From the NCBI GenBank assembly GCA_947176075.1, contig CAMWPG010000009.1, positions 1-34,080 on the forward strand: a DNA stretch of 34,080 nucleotides. The letters are read 5' to 3'. The stretch is from an uncultured Ruminococcus sp. Its GTDB lineage: Bacteria; Bacillota; Clostridia; Oscillospirales; Ruminococcaceae. Below are positions 17,051 to 24,776 of the stretch, in pieces (within the stretch, counting starts at the first letter, position 1; each line of letters opens with the position of its first letter). Made by a program: the position numbers and the translations under genes. The notes beneath the pieces were generated by a model, which was given only the letters and a program-made list of their open reading frames with translations, did not search any database and was not told where the DNA came from.

Positions 17051-18191
17051 AAATAAAAAACTGCGTATTTTGCAGGTTAATAAGGCGTATTATCCGCATA
17101 TAGGCGGTATAGAGAGTCTTGTGAGAACATATGCACGAGAGCTTGCAAAGCGTCCGGACACAGAAATGCAGGTGCTTGTATGTCAGGATACACGAGCTAA
17201 GACGGAGTATGAGGTAATAGAAGGCGTGCCTGTCACAAGAGCAGGAAGTATGGGAACATATTTTTCATGTCCGCTGTCATTTTCATTTTTTCGTCTGTTC
17301 AGAAAAATGGCAAAAAATGCGGATATTATCCTCTTTCATATGCCTTTCCCGCTGGGAGATATTGCCTGCTTGCTCTCCGGATTTAAGGGAAAGGTCGTTC
17401 TTGCATGGCACAGTGATGTTGTAAAGCAGAAAAAGCTTTTGTTTTTCTACAGACCGTTTCTCATGAGATTCTTAAAACGTGCGGATGCTGTTATAGCAGC
17501 TACACAGGGACATATAAGCAGCTCGCGGTTTTTGCAGCAATTTCGTGAAAAATGCATAGTCATACCATATGGTATAGATACGGAAAAATACATAAATGCG
17601 CCTAAAAAGCCCATACTTACAGAGAAGCTTTATAATAAAAATTCTGTAAAGATCCTTTTTACAGGCAGGCTTGTATATTACAAGGGCGCAGATGTACTTC
17701 TTGAAAGCTTTAAACAGGTAAGTGGCTGCGAGCTTTTTATAGTAGGAAAGGGTGTGCTGGAGGAAAAGCTTCGTGAAATGGCAGCTTCAATTCCGCAGAA
17801 TGTGCATTTCCTTGGAGTTCTTTCTGATGAAGATCTGAAAGCTGCATTTCGAGATGCAGACATATTTGTATTGCCCTCTGTTGCAAGCAGCGAGGCGTTC
17901 GGGATAGTTCAGCTTGAGGCAATGGTGTATGGAAAACCAGTTATAAATACATCTTTGCCTACAGGAGTACCATTTGTGAGCGTACACGAAAGAACGGGGC
18001 TTACAGTACCGCCCGGCGATGCATCGGCTCTTGCAGATGCCATAAATCTACTTGCAAAGGACAGCAGACTGCGGAAAAAATACGGAGATGCTGCGGCAAA
18101 ACGTGTAAAAGAGCAGTTTCAGGAAAAGGATGTACTTGATAGAATATTTGAAGTTTTGAATAGAAAGGCGGCAGATCATTTTGGAAAATAA
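17043..18191 (+). CDS. GT4-family glycosyltransferase
   Basis: A 382-residue GT-B glycosyltransferase, family 4, not closely similar to its neighbour. The N-terminal domain has 'KAYYPHIGGIESLVRTYA'. The C-terminal domain has 'ILFTGRLVYYKGADVLLESF', and the EX7E motif runs from Glu284 to Glu292 in 'SSEAFGIVQLEAMVYGKPVI'. The GTG start at 17043 is chosen because AAGGAGG ends 6 bp upstream and because extending upstream would run deep inside the preceding gene. It overlaps that gene by 8 bp and the next gene by 11 bp, so translation is coupled. Donor and linkage are not predictable; D-rhamnose or mannose fits the operon. Confidence 0.9.
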   Translation: MAENKKLRILQVNKAYYPHIGGIESLVRTYARELAKRPDTEMQVLVCQDTRAKTEYEVIEGVPVTRAGSMGTYFSCPLSFSFFRLFRKMAKNADIILFHMPFPLGDIACLLSGFKGKVVLAWHSDVVKQKKLLFFYRPFLMRFLKRADAVIAATQGHISSSRFLQQFREKCIVIPYGIDTEKYINAPKKPILTEKLYNKNSVKILFTGRLVYYKGADVLLESFKQVSGCELFIVGKGVLEEKLREMAASIPQNVHFLGVLSDEDLKAAFRDADIFVLPSVASSEAFGIVQLEAMVYGKPVINTSLPTGVPFVSVHERTGLTVPPGDASALADAINLLAKDSRLRKKYGDAAAKRVKEQFQEKDVLDRIFEVLNRKAADHFGK

Positions 18192-19161
18192 CAATATAAA
18201 AAAATCGCTCGTAATAGGCGCAGCCGGATTTGTAGGCGGATATCTTGCTAAGCATCTTAGAGATGATCTGCACAGGGATACTATCCTTACCAAGCTTCCA
18301 AGTGAAGAAATAAATCTTGACGGCTTCTCCGTTTATGATCTTGATATATTGCAGCTGTATAATGTACGTGCGATTCTCGATCAGATCCGTCCGGATGAGA
18401 TATATCATCTTGCGGCTCAAAGCTCTGTTTCCGTTTCATGGAAAAATCCCAGACTTACAGCAGAGGTTAATATCTCAGGCTGTATAGATCTTTTGGAAGC
18501 TGTAAGAAGCATTGAGAATTACTCGCCTAAAATACTGCTTATAGGCTCAGGTGAGGAATATGGCATTCTGCCCAAAGGTGTATCGCTTGTATCAGAGGAT
18601 ACTCCTGTCAATCCTATCAATCCATATGCTGTCACAAAGGCTGCTCAGAATATGATAGGCAGACTCTATGCTAAAAGCTATGGTATGCGAATCGTAATGG
18701 TGAGGGCTTTCAATCATATCGGCAAGGGTCAGAGCGTAAATTTTGCAGCGGCTGATTTTTGCCGTCAAACAGCAGAGATCATAGCAGGCAGACGTGAAAA
18801 TGTGATAAAAGCCGGCAATCTCAGCGCTAAGAGGGATTTTACAGATGTACGTGATATTGTAAGAGCATATGGGTTGCTTGCTGAAAAAGGTGTTGACGGC
18901 GAGACATATAATGTAGGCAGCGGAAAAAGCATATCTATAGAAGAACTGCTTTGCAAAATAATATCTCTCAGCGGAAAGAGCATAAAAAGAGAAATAGATC
19001 CTGATAAGCTCAGACCATCAGATGTGCCTGAAATAAGAGCAGATATATCAAAGCTTAAAAAAGATACAGGCTGGCAGCCGATAATACCTCTTGAACAGAC
19101 ACTGACCGAAATACTGATGTATGAGCTTGGTGAGATATTAAATGGTAAAAGGAGAGTTTGA
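18181..19161 (+). CDS. rmd: GDP-6-deoxy-D-mannose reductase (GDP-D-rhamnose synthase)
   Basis: A 326-residue extended SDR. 'VIGAAGFVGGYLAKHL' is the NAD(P)-binding loop, and Tyr149-x3-Lys153 in 'NPYAVTKAAQ' is catalytic. 'RAFNHIGKGQ' and 'RPSDVPEIRADISKLKKDTG' with 'GWQPIIP' resemble Rmd/RfbD-like reductases more than GDP-fucose synthase, which would epimerise as well. Expected reaction: reduction of the Gmd product to GDP-D-rhamnose. The TTG start follows AAAGGCGG and overlaps the previous gene by 11 bp. Substrate assignment rests on the adjacent gmd and manC. A different NDP-sugar reductase cannot be excluded from sequence alone. Confidence 0.82.
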   Translation: MENNNIKKSLVIGAAGFVGGYLAKHLRDDLHRDTILTKLPSEEINLDGFSVYDLDILQLYNVRAILDQIRPDEIYHLAAQSSVSVSWKNPRLTAEVNISGCIDLLEAVRSIENYSPKILLIGSGEEYGILPKGVSLVSEDTPVNPINPYAVTKAAQNMIGRLYAKSYGMRIVMVRAFNHIGKGQSVNFAAADFCRQTAEIIAGRRENVIKAGNLSAKRDFTDVRDIVRAYGLLAEKGVDGETYNVGSGKSISIEELLCKIISLSGKSIKREIDPDKLRPSDVPEIRADISKLKKDTGWQPIIPLEQTLTEILMYELGEILNGKRRV

Positions 19162-19162
19162 T

Positions 19163-19600
19163 ATGGCAGATAAGGAGAGCGCTTGTCAGCGTGTAATAGT
19201 GGAGACTTATTCGGAGCAGCTGTCGGAGCTGTCGAGAAATCCTTCGATGGTGCTTGTACATAAATTTGGTGAAAGGCAAAATGCCTATAACCGAAATGTT
19301 GAATCACGACTGCTGGCTGTGCAGTCGGCATGCAGCCGTTTTCACGGTGAAATAAGAGCTCTTCAGGAGGAAAACGATAGATTAAGAGCAGAACTTAAAA
19401 TGGAAAAGGACAGAAATCGTCAGCTTTTTGAAAAAGTAGAATCAGATATGAAGTGCATAAAGCAGGTGGTAAATAAGATGAGACTTTATACTGATCTTAA
19501 TACCAAAGCTATAAAGCGCATGGATGATGAGATCAAAGCTCAAAAAGAAGATGCAGAGTCCGATTGTGAAAACAAGGTGAAAAGTAGTCAGAATAATTGA
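19163..19600 (+). CDS. Coiled-coil protein of unknown function at the end of the polysaccharide operon
   Basis: A 145-residue cytoplasmic protein with no recognised family. It lacks a signal peptide and membrane helix. Residues from about 55 to 130 are strongly charged with heptad-like spacing ('IRALQEENDRLRAELKMEKD'), indicating a coiled coil. The tail is Ser/Asn/Lys-rich. The ATG 19163 follows AAAGGAGAG and lies 1 bp after the rmd stop, so it belongs to the operon. An in-frame upstream ATG at 19142 lies inside rmd and lacks a good site. Its stop codon lies inside the -35 box of the pspA promoter. A scaffolding or regulatory role in glycan assembly is a guess from context. Confidence 0.8.
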   Translation: MADKESACQRVIVETYSEQLSELSRNPSMVLVHKFGERQNAYNRNVESRLLAVQSACSRFHGEIRALQEENDRLRAELKMEKDRNRQLFEKVESDMKCIKQVVNKMRLYTDLNTKAIKRMDDEIKAQKEDAESDCENKVKSSQNN

Positions 19601-19625
19601 CATTATTTGTGCTTTGTGTTATAAT
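19597..19625 (+). promoter_or_regulatory. Promoter of pspA
   Basis: TTGACA (19597-19602), 17-bp spacer, TATAAT (19620-19625) with TGT extended -10. The TGA stop of the coiled-coil gene is inside the -35 box. Confidence 0.85.
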
Positions 19626-19658
19626 AAATGTATGTTGAATTAGAATGGAGGCAGGATT

Positions 19659-20357
19659 ATGGGTATTTTTTCGAGAATCGGCGATGTTCTGAAAGCAAAT
19701 ATCAACGACATGATAGATCGTGCAGAGGATCCAGAGAAGATGGTTAAACAGATCATAATTGATTTACAGAAGGATGTTCGTACTTCAACGGAAGCTTTGG
19801 GCAAGGCTATGGCAAGCCAGAGAATTGCTGAGCGTCAGCATGAACAGGCACTGCGTACAGCCGCAAGCTGGGAATCAAAGGCAAAAGCTGCTCTTGCTGC
19901 CGGAGATACGGACATGGCTAAAAAAGCTCTTTCATATAAAGTAAAGGCAGATGCTGATGTTGAGTCTACAGCGCAGATGCTGGATACTATAACAACTCAG
20001 ACTGATGCTATCCGCGATCAGGTAGAAGCGCTGAAGGCTAAGCTTGATGAGGCAAGGAGCAGACAGTCTATGCTCATTGCACGTTCTCAGATGGCTAAAA
20101 CTCAGAAAAATCTCGCTTCATCTATAGGCGGTCTGGACGCTTCTGCGGCACTTGATAAGTTTAACCGTATGGAGGAAAAGATCGAGAGACAGGAGGCTGA
20201 GGCGGCTGCATTCGCTGAAATTGCAGGTGCAAGCGGCGATATGAAAAGCTTTGAGGAGCTTGAAAATGATATGAAGGTTGACGCTGAGCTTCAGAGACTT
20301 ATGGCTGAAATGAACGGAGAAACTGCTGCTCCTGATGCTTTGGGAGGAATTTTGTGA
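19659..20357 (+). CDS. pspA: PspA/IM30 family envelope-stress protein
   Basis: A 232-residue PspA/IM30 (ESCRT-III-like) protein that binds and stabilises the inner face of the membrane. It starts 'MGIFSRIGDVLKANINDMID', giving the amphipathic N-terminal helix, and 'AEDPEKMVKQIIIDLQKDV' is the family signature. The rest is almost all long alpha-helix (about 30-180) and acidic at the end ('FEELENDMKVDAELQRLMAEM'). ATG follows AATGGAGG. It has its own strong promoter, and its stop codon overlaps the start of a tiny membrane-protein gene. No pspF, liaRS or other stress regulator gene is adjacent. Confidence 0.92.
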   Translation: MGIFSRIGDVLKANINDMIDRAEDPEKMVKQIIIDLQKDVRTSTEALGKAMASQRIAERQHEQALRTAASWESKAKAALAAGDTDMAKKALSYKVKADADVESTAQMLDTITTQTDAIRDQVEALKAKLDEARSRQSMLIARSQMAKTQKNLASSIGGLDASAALDKFNRMEEKIERQEAEAAAFAEIAGASGDMKSFEELENDMKVDAELQRLMAEMNGETAAPDALGGIL

Positions 20358-20509
20358 TGAATAAAAGAGCAAATGGATTTGCAGGTGTTTCATTTCTGCT
20401 TGCTGCTATCATTTCATTGTCGGCTGTTGCGTATTTTGTATGCAAGGTTATGGAAAGACGTGCATATAACGAAAGATGGAGCGAATACGACGAATGCGGC
20501 CTTGGATAA
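20357..20509 (+). CDS. 50-residue single-pass membrane protein coupled to pspA
   Basis: A short coding region of 50 residues. It starts ATG at 20357, overlapping the pspA TGA by one base, with GGGAGG (20342-20347) as ribosome binding site. The N-terminus is basic (MNKRANG), residues about 8-29 form one hydrophobic helix, and the C-terminal tail is charged and ends DECGLG. The overlap and good ribosome binding site argue for real, translationally coupled expression. I do not recognise the family. By position it may be a membrane partner of PspA, analogous in role only to small Psp/Lia membrane proteins. Confidence 0.72.
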   Translation: MNKRANGFAGVSFLLAAIISLSAVAYFVCKVMERRAYNERWSEYDECGLG

Positions 20510-20536
20510 GGAGCATAGTTTAAACTATATTTATAT

Positions 20537-20582
20537 AAAAAACAGGCTGTCAATGGTTTGTGTACCGCAGACAGCCTGTTTC
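20537..20582 (+). terminator. Terminator after the pspA operon
   Basis: AAACAGGCTGTC (20540-20551) pairs perfectly with GACAGCCTGTTT (20570-20581), with a long loop. The T-tract is short (TTT), the A-run on the left may also end minus-strand transcripts. Confidence 0.7.
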
Positions 20583-20619
20583 TGATATCAAATCATTTTT
20601 TTAAAACGAAAGGAGTATT

Positions 20620-22026
20620 ATGGCAAAGAGAGAAGAACTTATGATGAGGCATCTGATTGATGACATTGCGAGAAAGTACAGGGAAAACGGAGAAAAATCA
20701 GCACAGCTTGCAGAGCAATCGGCTGAGAGCTATCAGATACCTACAGAGCTTTACAGTAAATATGATGTAAAGCGAGGACTGCGTGATGCTGACGGTAAGG
20801 GTGTTGTGGCAGGACTTACTACGGTAAGTCAGGTAAGTGCAAGCCGTATGGAAAATGGGGTTCGTATTCCGGAGGAGGGCAAGCTTCTTTACAGAGGAAT
20901 ACCTATAGAAGCACTTGTTGACGGTTTTATTGAGCAGGACAGATTTGGCTTTGAAGAAATCGTGTATCTGCTGCTGACAGGAGATCTGCCCGATCAGACA
21001 CAGCTTGCAGATTTTCACGCTCTTTTGGCAGAATATCAGGTTCTTCCGTCGAAATTTAAAAGCGGTATAATTATGAAAATGCCCAGCGACAATATTATGA
21101 GTATGATGGAGAAGTGTGTTTTATCGCTCCATGCAGTAGATCCACGGCCTGACGATACATCTATTGAAAATGTAATGCGACAGAGCCTTGAGCTTATTGC
21201 ACGTTTCCCTGCAATGGCTGTATACAGTTATCAGGCTGCACAATATTTCCGTCAGGGTGAAAGCATGGTATATCACAGACCGGATCCGACTAAGACTATC
21301 GCAGAAAATTTCCTCATAATGCTTCGTCCGGACGGACAATATACGAAGCTGGAGGCAAGGCTGCTTGACCTTGCGCTTGTACTTCATGCAGAGCATGGCG
21401 GCGGAAATAATTCTGCATTTACAGTACACGTTGTAACATCATCTGGTACAGATACTTATTCTGCTGTTTCAGCAGCGCTCGGCTCTCTTAAAGGTCCGAA
21501 GCATGGCGGAGCTAATCTCAAGGTAATGGAAATGTTTGATGATCTAAAACAAAATGTTCCTGACTGGAAGGATGAAAATGCGCTTCGTGAGTATTTAAGA
21601 CGGCTTCTTGATAAGGAGGGATTTGACAGAAGCGGGCTTATTTACGGTATGGGTCATGCTATTTATTCTGTATCAGATCCGAGAGCGCAGATATTAAAGC
21701 GTTTTGCAGAAAAGCTGTCTGTAGAGAAGGATTGTCATGATGAATTCCAGCTGTACGCAGATGTTGAACGCATTGCCAAGGAACTTATCGAGGAGAAGCG
21801 AAAGATATATAAAGGCGTGTGTGCGAATGTAGACCTTTACAGTGGCTTTGTATATAAAATGCTGGGCATACCTACAGATCTGTATACTCCGCTATTTGCG
21901 GTCGCTCGTATAGCTGGCTGGTCTGCTCACCGTCTGGAGGAGCTTATAAATTCTACAAAGATAATACGTCCTGCCTATCTTCCTGTAAGTCAGCCAAGAG
22001 AATATACACCTATGGAGGACAGATAA
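20620..22026 (+). CDS. Citrate synthase
   Basis: A 468-residue citrate synthase condensing oxaloacetate and acetyl-CoA. The three catalytic residues are present: His259 in 'LHAEHGGGNNSAF', His346 in 'GMGHAIYSVSDPRA', and Asp405 in 'NVDLYSGFVYKMLGIP'. The N-terminal ~70 residues are longer than in short type II Firmicute enzymes, and this long form is common in Clostridia. ATG follows CGAAAGGAGT. No aconitase or isocitrate dehydrogenase gene is in the window, so it most likely feeds glutamate synthesis via genes elsewhere. A 33-bp gap leads to the phosphodiesterase gene, possibly in the same transcript. Confidence 0.95.
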   Translation: MAKREELMMRHLIDDIARKYRENGEKSAQLAEQSAESYQIPTELYSKYDVKRGLRDADGKGVVAGLTTVSQVSASRMENGVRIPEEGKLLYRGIPIEALVDGFIEQDRFGFEEIVYLLLTGDLPDQTQLADFHALLAEYQVLPSKFKSGIIMKMPSDNIMSMMEKCVLSLHAVDPRPDDTSIENVMRQSLELIARFPAMAVYSYQAAQYFRQGESMVYHRPDPTKTIAENFLIMLRPDGQYTKLEARLLDLALVLHAEHGGGNNSAFTVHVVTSSGTDTYSAVSAALGSLKGPKHGGANLKVMEMFDDLKQNVPDWKDENALREYLRRLLDKEGFDRSGLIYGMGHAIYSVSDPRAQILKRFAEKLSVEKDCHDEFQLYADVERIAKELIEEKRKIYKGVCANVDLYSGFVYKMLGIPTDLYTPLFAVARIAGWSAHRLEELINSTKIIRPAYLPVSQPREYTPMEDR

Positions 22027-22059
22027 GGCAAAATGTGCAGCTAACTGGGGGTTATAGGA

Positions 22060-23865
22060 TTGTTCTGCGAAGGCATCAGACTTATAAGAAAAACCGGAAG
22101 ATCACTTGTATTATTTGAAATTGGCGTTCAGCTTGTGACTTTTGTCGTTATAGTGCCTCTTATGGGTGCTGTTGCAGATAGCGCTATATATTTGGCAGGG
22201 CTGAGGTTTCTCACAAATGCAGGTATCGTGCAGCTTTTGAAATCGCCATGGACATATCCCTTGGCGGCGCTCATAGTAATGACGGCGGCAGCTCAGCTCC
22301 TTATGCACTTTACAGGAGCTATAGTTATTCTGAAATCTGCACATGATGGCATCAGACTGAGCTTCAGAGAGCTTATTTATGAACTTGCATCGGGATTTAA
22401 AAGAATGTTTTCACCGGGAGCAGGCACTTTGATTTTGCACCTTGCCATGCTTCTGCCTGCGATATCTGTTCCTGCCGCAGGCGGTCTGGTATCTGCTGTT
22501 GGCATTCCGGATATTCTGAGCAGAGCGGTAACATCGTCTTATATGCTGCTGCCGGCATATGCTTTAGCAGTGATTTTATGTATGCTTCTAAGCATAAGAT
22601 GGATCTTTTCTTTGCCTGTATATGTCTGCCGCCATTGCAGCTTTCGCAGTGCGAGACGACAGAGCAGAAGTCTTATATCCGGCAGCTCATTTGCAGTGCT
22701 TATAAGGCTGCTTGTATGGAGCCTTGGATTTCTGACAGCATTTGCACTTATAATAGTGCTTATAACAGGCATAGGGATAGGCTGTTTGTCATTATTCGGG
22801 ATATCTGTTTCCTATGGAAGTCCTAATCTTAATATTATAAGGTTATGTCTGTTTTTTGCGGTTTTTCTGTTTTCGGCAGGAGCAGTTCCGTTTCTTTGTG
22901 CCGGCGTGTTCGTTCAATATGAAAAGCTTCTGTCAAAAAGAATATCCATCGGCAAAAAACATCGCAGGAATGCTGCGCATAAAGGTAAAAAAAGCCGAAT
23001 ATCTGCGTTTGCGGCAGCTATAGCGGCTATAGTTCTTGTTGGTGTGGATGCAACATATATTTTACGACTTGCCTCCGGTGAGGCGGCGGTACGTTTTATG
23101 CTGAATGTACGCCCATTTACAGTAGCACACAGAGGATATTCCTATTCTGCTCCTGAAAATACGCAGTATGCATTTATTGCAGCAATGGAACAGGGAGCTG
23201 ATGGGATAGAGCTTGACGTACAGCAGACAAAGGACGGAGTTTTGGTAGTTGCCCATGATATAAATTTGAAAAGAGTAGCCGGAATAAACAGAAAGATATC
23301 ATCGCTTACTTACAGCGAGCTTTCAGATATAGATGTCGGCAGCTGGTTTTCGCCGGAGTTTTGCGATGCCAGAATAATGAGCCTTGAGGATGTGCTAAAG
23401 CTTACGGATGGAAAGATTTTTCTAAATATTGAGCTTAAAAGAGGTGCAGCGGCAGACCATATAGAACAGAAGGTCGTTTCACTCATTGAAGAATACGGTA
23501 TTGAAAACAAATGCTGCATAACGTCCTTTTCATACGATTCCCTGAAACGTGTAAAGAGATGCAATGAAAACATAAAAACAGGACTTATAATGAGCATTGC
23601 GACGGGTAATTTCTACACACTTGAAGCAGCCGATGCTTTCAGTATAAAAAGTACGTTTATAAGCGCTCAGACGGTAGGAAATGCGCATCAGCAGGGCAAG
23701 GAGATATACGCATGGACAGTAAATAGCAGCGGAGAAATGCGCCGTATGATAAGTCTTAATGTAGATCATATAATCACAGACAGACCTGAGCTTCTTATGG
23801 AACAGATAGACCGTAATATATCAGAGGATACGCTGCTGGATACTGCGCTCAGTTTGATATCATAG
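22060..23865 (+). CDS. Membrane-anchored glycerophosphodiester phosphodiesterase
   Basis: A 601-residue fusion. The N-terminal half (about 1-340) has around seven or eight hydrophobic helices and matches the glycerophosphoryl diester phosphodiesterase membrane domain. The C-terminal GDPD domain (about 350-590) has 'VAHRGYSYSAPENTQYAF', 'GIELDVQQTKDGVLVVAHD' and 'FLNIELK', which supply the catalytic His residues and metal-binding Glu/Asp, and ends 'VDHIITDRPELL'. It hydrolyses glycerophosphodiesters, perhaps from phospholipid or teichoic-acid turnover. The domain is probably outside or at the membrane face. The TTG start at 22060 has a GGGGG-type site about 8 bp upstream. It is 9 bp from the next gene. 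Confidence 0.92.
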   Translation: MFCEGIRLIRKTGRSLVLFEIGVQLVTFVVIVPLMGAVADSAIYLAGLRFLTNAGIVQLLKSPWTYPLAALIVMTAAAQLLMHFTGAIVILKSAHDGIRLSFRELIYELASGFKRMFSPGAGTLILHLAMLLPAISVPAAGGLVSAVGIPDILSRAVTSSYMLLPAYALAVILCMLLSIRWIFSLPVYVCRHCSFRSARRQSRSLISGSSFAVLIRLLVWSLGFLTAFALIIVLITGIGIGCLSLFGISVSYGSPNLNIIRLCLFFAVFLFSAGAVPFLCAGVFVQYEKLLSKRISIGKKHRRNAAHKGKKSRISAFAAAIAAIVLVGVDATYILRLASGEAAVRFMLNVRPFTVAHRGYSYSAPENTQYAFIAAMEQGADGIELDVQQTKDGVLVVAHDINLKRVAGINRKISSLTYSELSDIDVGSWFSPEFCDARIMSLEDVLKLTDGKIFLNIELKRGAAADHIEQKVVSLIEEYGIENKCCITSFSYDSLKRVKRCNENIKTGLIMSIATGNFYTLEAADAFSIKSTFISAQTVGNAHQQGKEIYAWTVNSSGEMRRMISLNVDHIITDRPELLMEQIDRNISEDTLLDTALSLIS

Positions 23866-23874
23866 GAGGTACAA

Positions 23875-24426
23875 ATGAATATCTACGCTTGTTTTTTTCG
23901 CAGAGAGTCTAAAGCGCAGCAGCATGATGCTGCCCACAGTCTTCTCAGCCTTGCGCTTAAAAGGGAGTACGGCATAGAGAGCTATACTCTTGGCAAGAGT
24001 AGTCATGGCAAGCCGTACCTTGAGGGATATGACAATATAAAAATAAATCTTTCCCATTGCAGCGGACTTGCGGTTTGTGCAGTGGGAAAATATGCGTTGG
24101 GAGTGGACTGCGAGCATTTAAGAGCTGTAAGAGACGGCGTTGTAAGGCGAGTATGCACAGAGAATGAAGCATATGATATAGAGCATTCTGAAATGCCTGA
24201 GCTTACATTCACAAGACTTTGGACGCTTAAAGAAAGCTTTGTAAAGGCTGTAGGCAGAGGGATATCATATCCTATGAAAAATGCAGAGTTTTCTTTTAGC
24301 GGAACTGATATATACACAAATGTAACAGGTGCATCATTTAGGCAATGGTTAATAGGCAGCAGGTATGTTATATCGCTTTGTATGAAGCCACAGGAGAGCG
24401 AGCCGTCGCTTAAAATATTTATTTAA
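23875..24426 (+). CDS. 4'-phosphopantetheinyl transferase, Sfp type
   Basis: A 183-residue Sfp/HetI-like transferase that attaches phosphopantetheine from CoA to carrier proteins. The magnesium-binding motif 'GVDCEHLRAV' has Asp78, and the second motif 'WTLKESFVKAVGRG' has Lys119, Glu120 and Lys124. It is shorter than Sfp (about 220-230) because the N-terminal part is reduced. ATG follows ATAGGAGGT, 9 bp after the phosphodiesterase stop, so the two are co-transcribed. No polyketide, NRPS or carrier protein gene is in the window, so the target is unknown. The coding region ends just before the cysE promoter. Confidence 0.88.
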   Translation: MNIYACFFRRESKAQQHDAAHSLLSLALKREYGIESYTLGKSSHGKPYLEGYDNIKINLSHCSGLAVCAVGKYALGVDCEHLRAVRDGVVRRVCTENEAYDIEHSEMPELTFTRLWTLKESFVKAVGRGISYPMKNAEFSFSGTDIYTNVTGASFRQWLIGSRYVISLCMKPQESEPSLKIFI

Positions 24427-24430
24427 AGTC

Positions 24431-24459
24431 TTGACAAAATGTAAAAGTTTGCATATAAT
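24431..24459 (+). promoter_or_regulatory. Promoter of the cysE-cysS operon
   Basis: Perfect TTGACA (24431-24436), 17-bp spacer and perfect TATAAT (24454-24459). It starts 5 bp after the sfp-type stop codon. Confidence 0.88.
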
Positions 24460-24470
24460 TATAGTATAGT

Positions 24471-24506
24471 TATAGCAAACGCCAAATAAATTTGTCGTTC
24501 ACTATA
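24471..24506 (+). repeat. 36-bp palindromic repeat, short form, at the 5' end of the cysE leader
   Basis: A hairpin from TATAG to CTATA with centre CAAATAAATTTG. It differs from the copy at 32872-32907 at three positions. 33 of its bases are the exact reverse complement of 30757-30789. It begins about 12 bp after the -10 box, so it would fold at the very 5' end of the transcript, before T-box Stem I. Confidence 0.8.
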
Positions 24507-24509
24507 TTT

Positions 24510-24747
24510 TAAAGACGTAGCAGTCAGAGTAGCTTTGGTAAGGCGGTTCAGAGAGTATCGGGTCGGTGTGACGATATGCGCTGCTTGAGTGAAGTGCGGC
24601 TGTCAGTTTGTGCAGGGAAAGCATTTGCCGTGTATCTGCACACGTTTTGTCTGCGTTAAGGGCTTTGAAGAAACAAATCAGAGTGGAACCGTGGCTTGCA
24701 AGCCGCCTCTGGGTCAATGCTTTTATGCGTTGCCAGAGGCTTTTTTT
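24510..24747 (+). promoter_or_regulatory. T-box riboswitch leader of cysE-cysS (cysteine)
   Basis: The T-box sequence AGAGTGGAACCGTGG is at 24680-24694. The terminator is GCCTCTGG (24705-24712) with CCAGAGGC (24733-24740) and a seven-T run. Stem I features GTTCAGAGAG and GGTCGGTG are upstream. A candidate specifier codon TGC (Cys) is at 24595-24597 in GTGAAGTGCGGC, matching the Cys genes downstream. The specifier was placed by eye, without folding. Confidence 0.88.
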
Positions 24748-24776
24748 GTTGCTATTTTATGAAAGGCGGTGCTTTT

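Noticed and set aside
18765-19331. 188-codon minus-strand frame opposite the reductase gene
   Set aside because: The opposite strand encodes a clear Rmd-type protein; the antisense translation is low complexity and lacks a start signal.
20373-20585. 70-codon frame overlapping the small PspA-coupled gene
   Set aside because: It runs through the terminator hairpin and lacks a ribosome binding site; the frame at 20357 fits better.
20620-24426. Natural-product cluster suggested by the Sfp-type transferase
   Set aside because: No NRPS, polyketide or carrier-protein gene is in the window.
24696-24776. Upstream extension of cysE
   Set aside because: It would encode the T-box terminator; the AAAGGCGG site points to TTG 24777 (or less likely ATG 24759).
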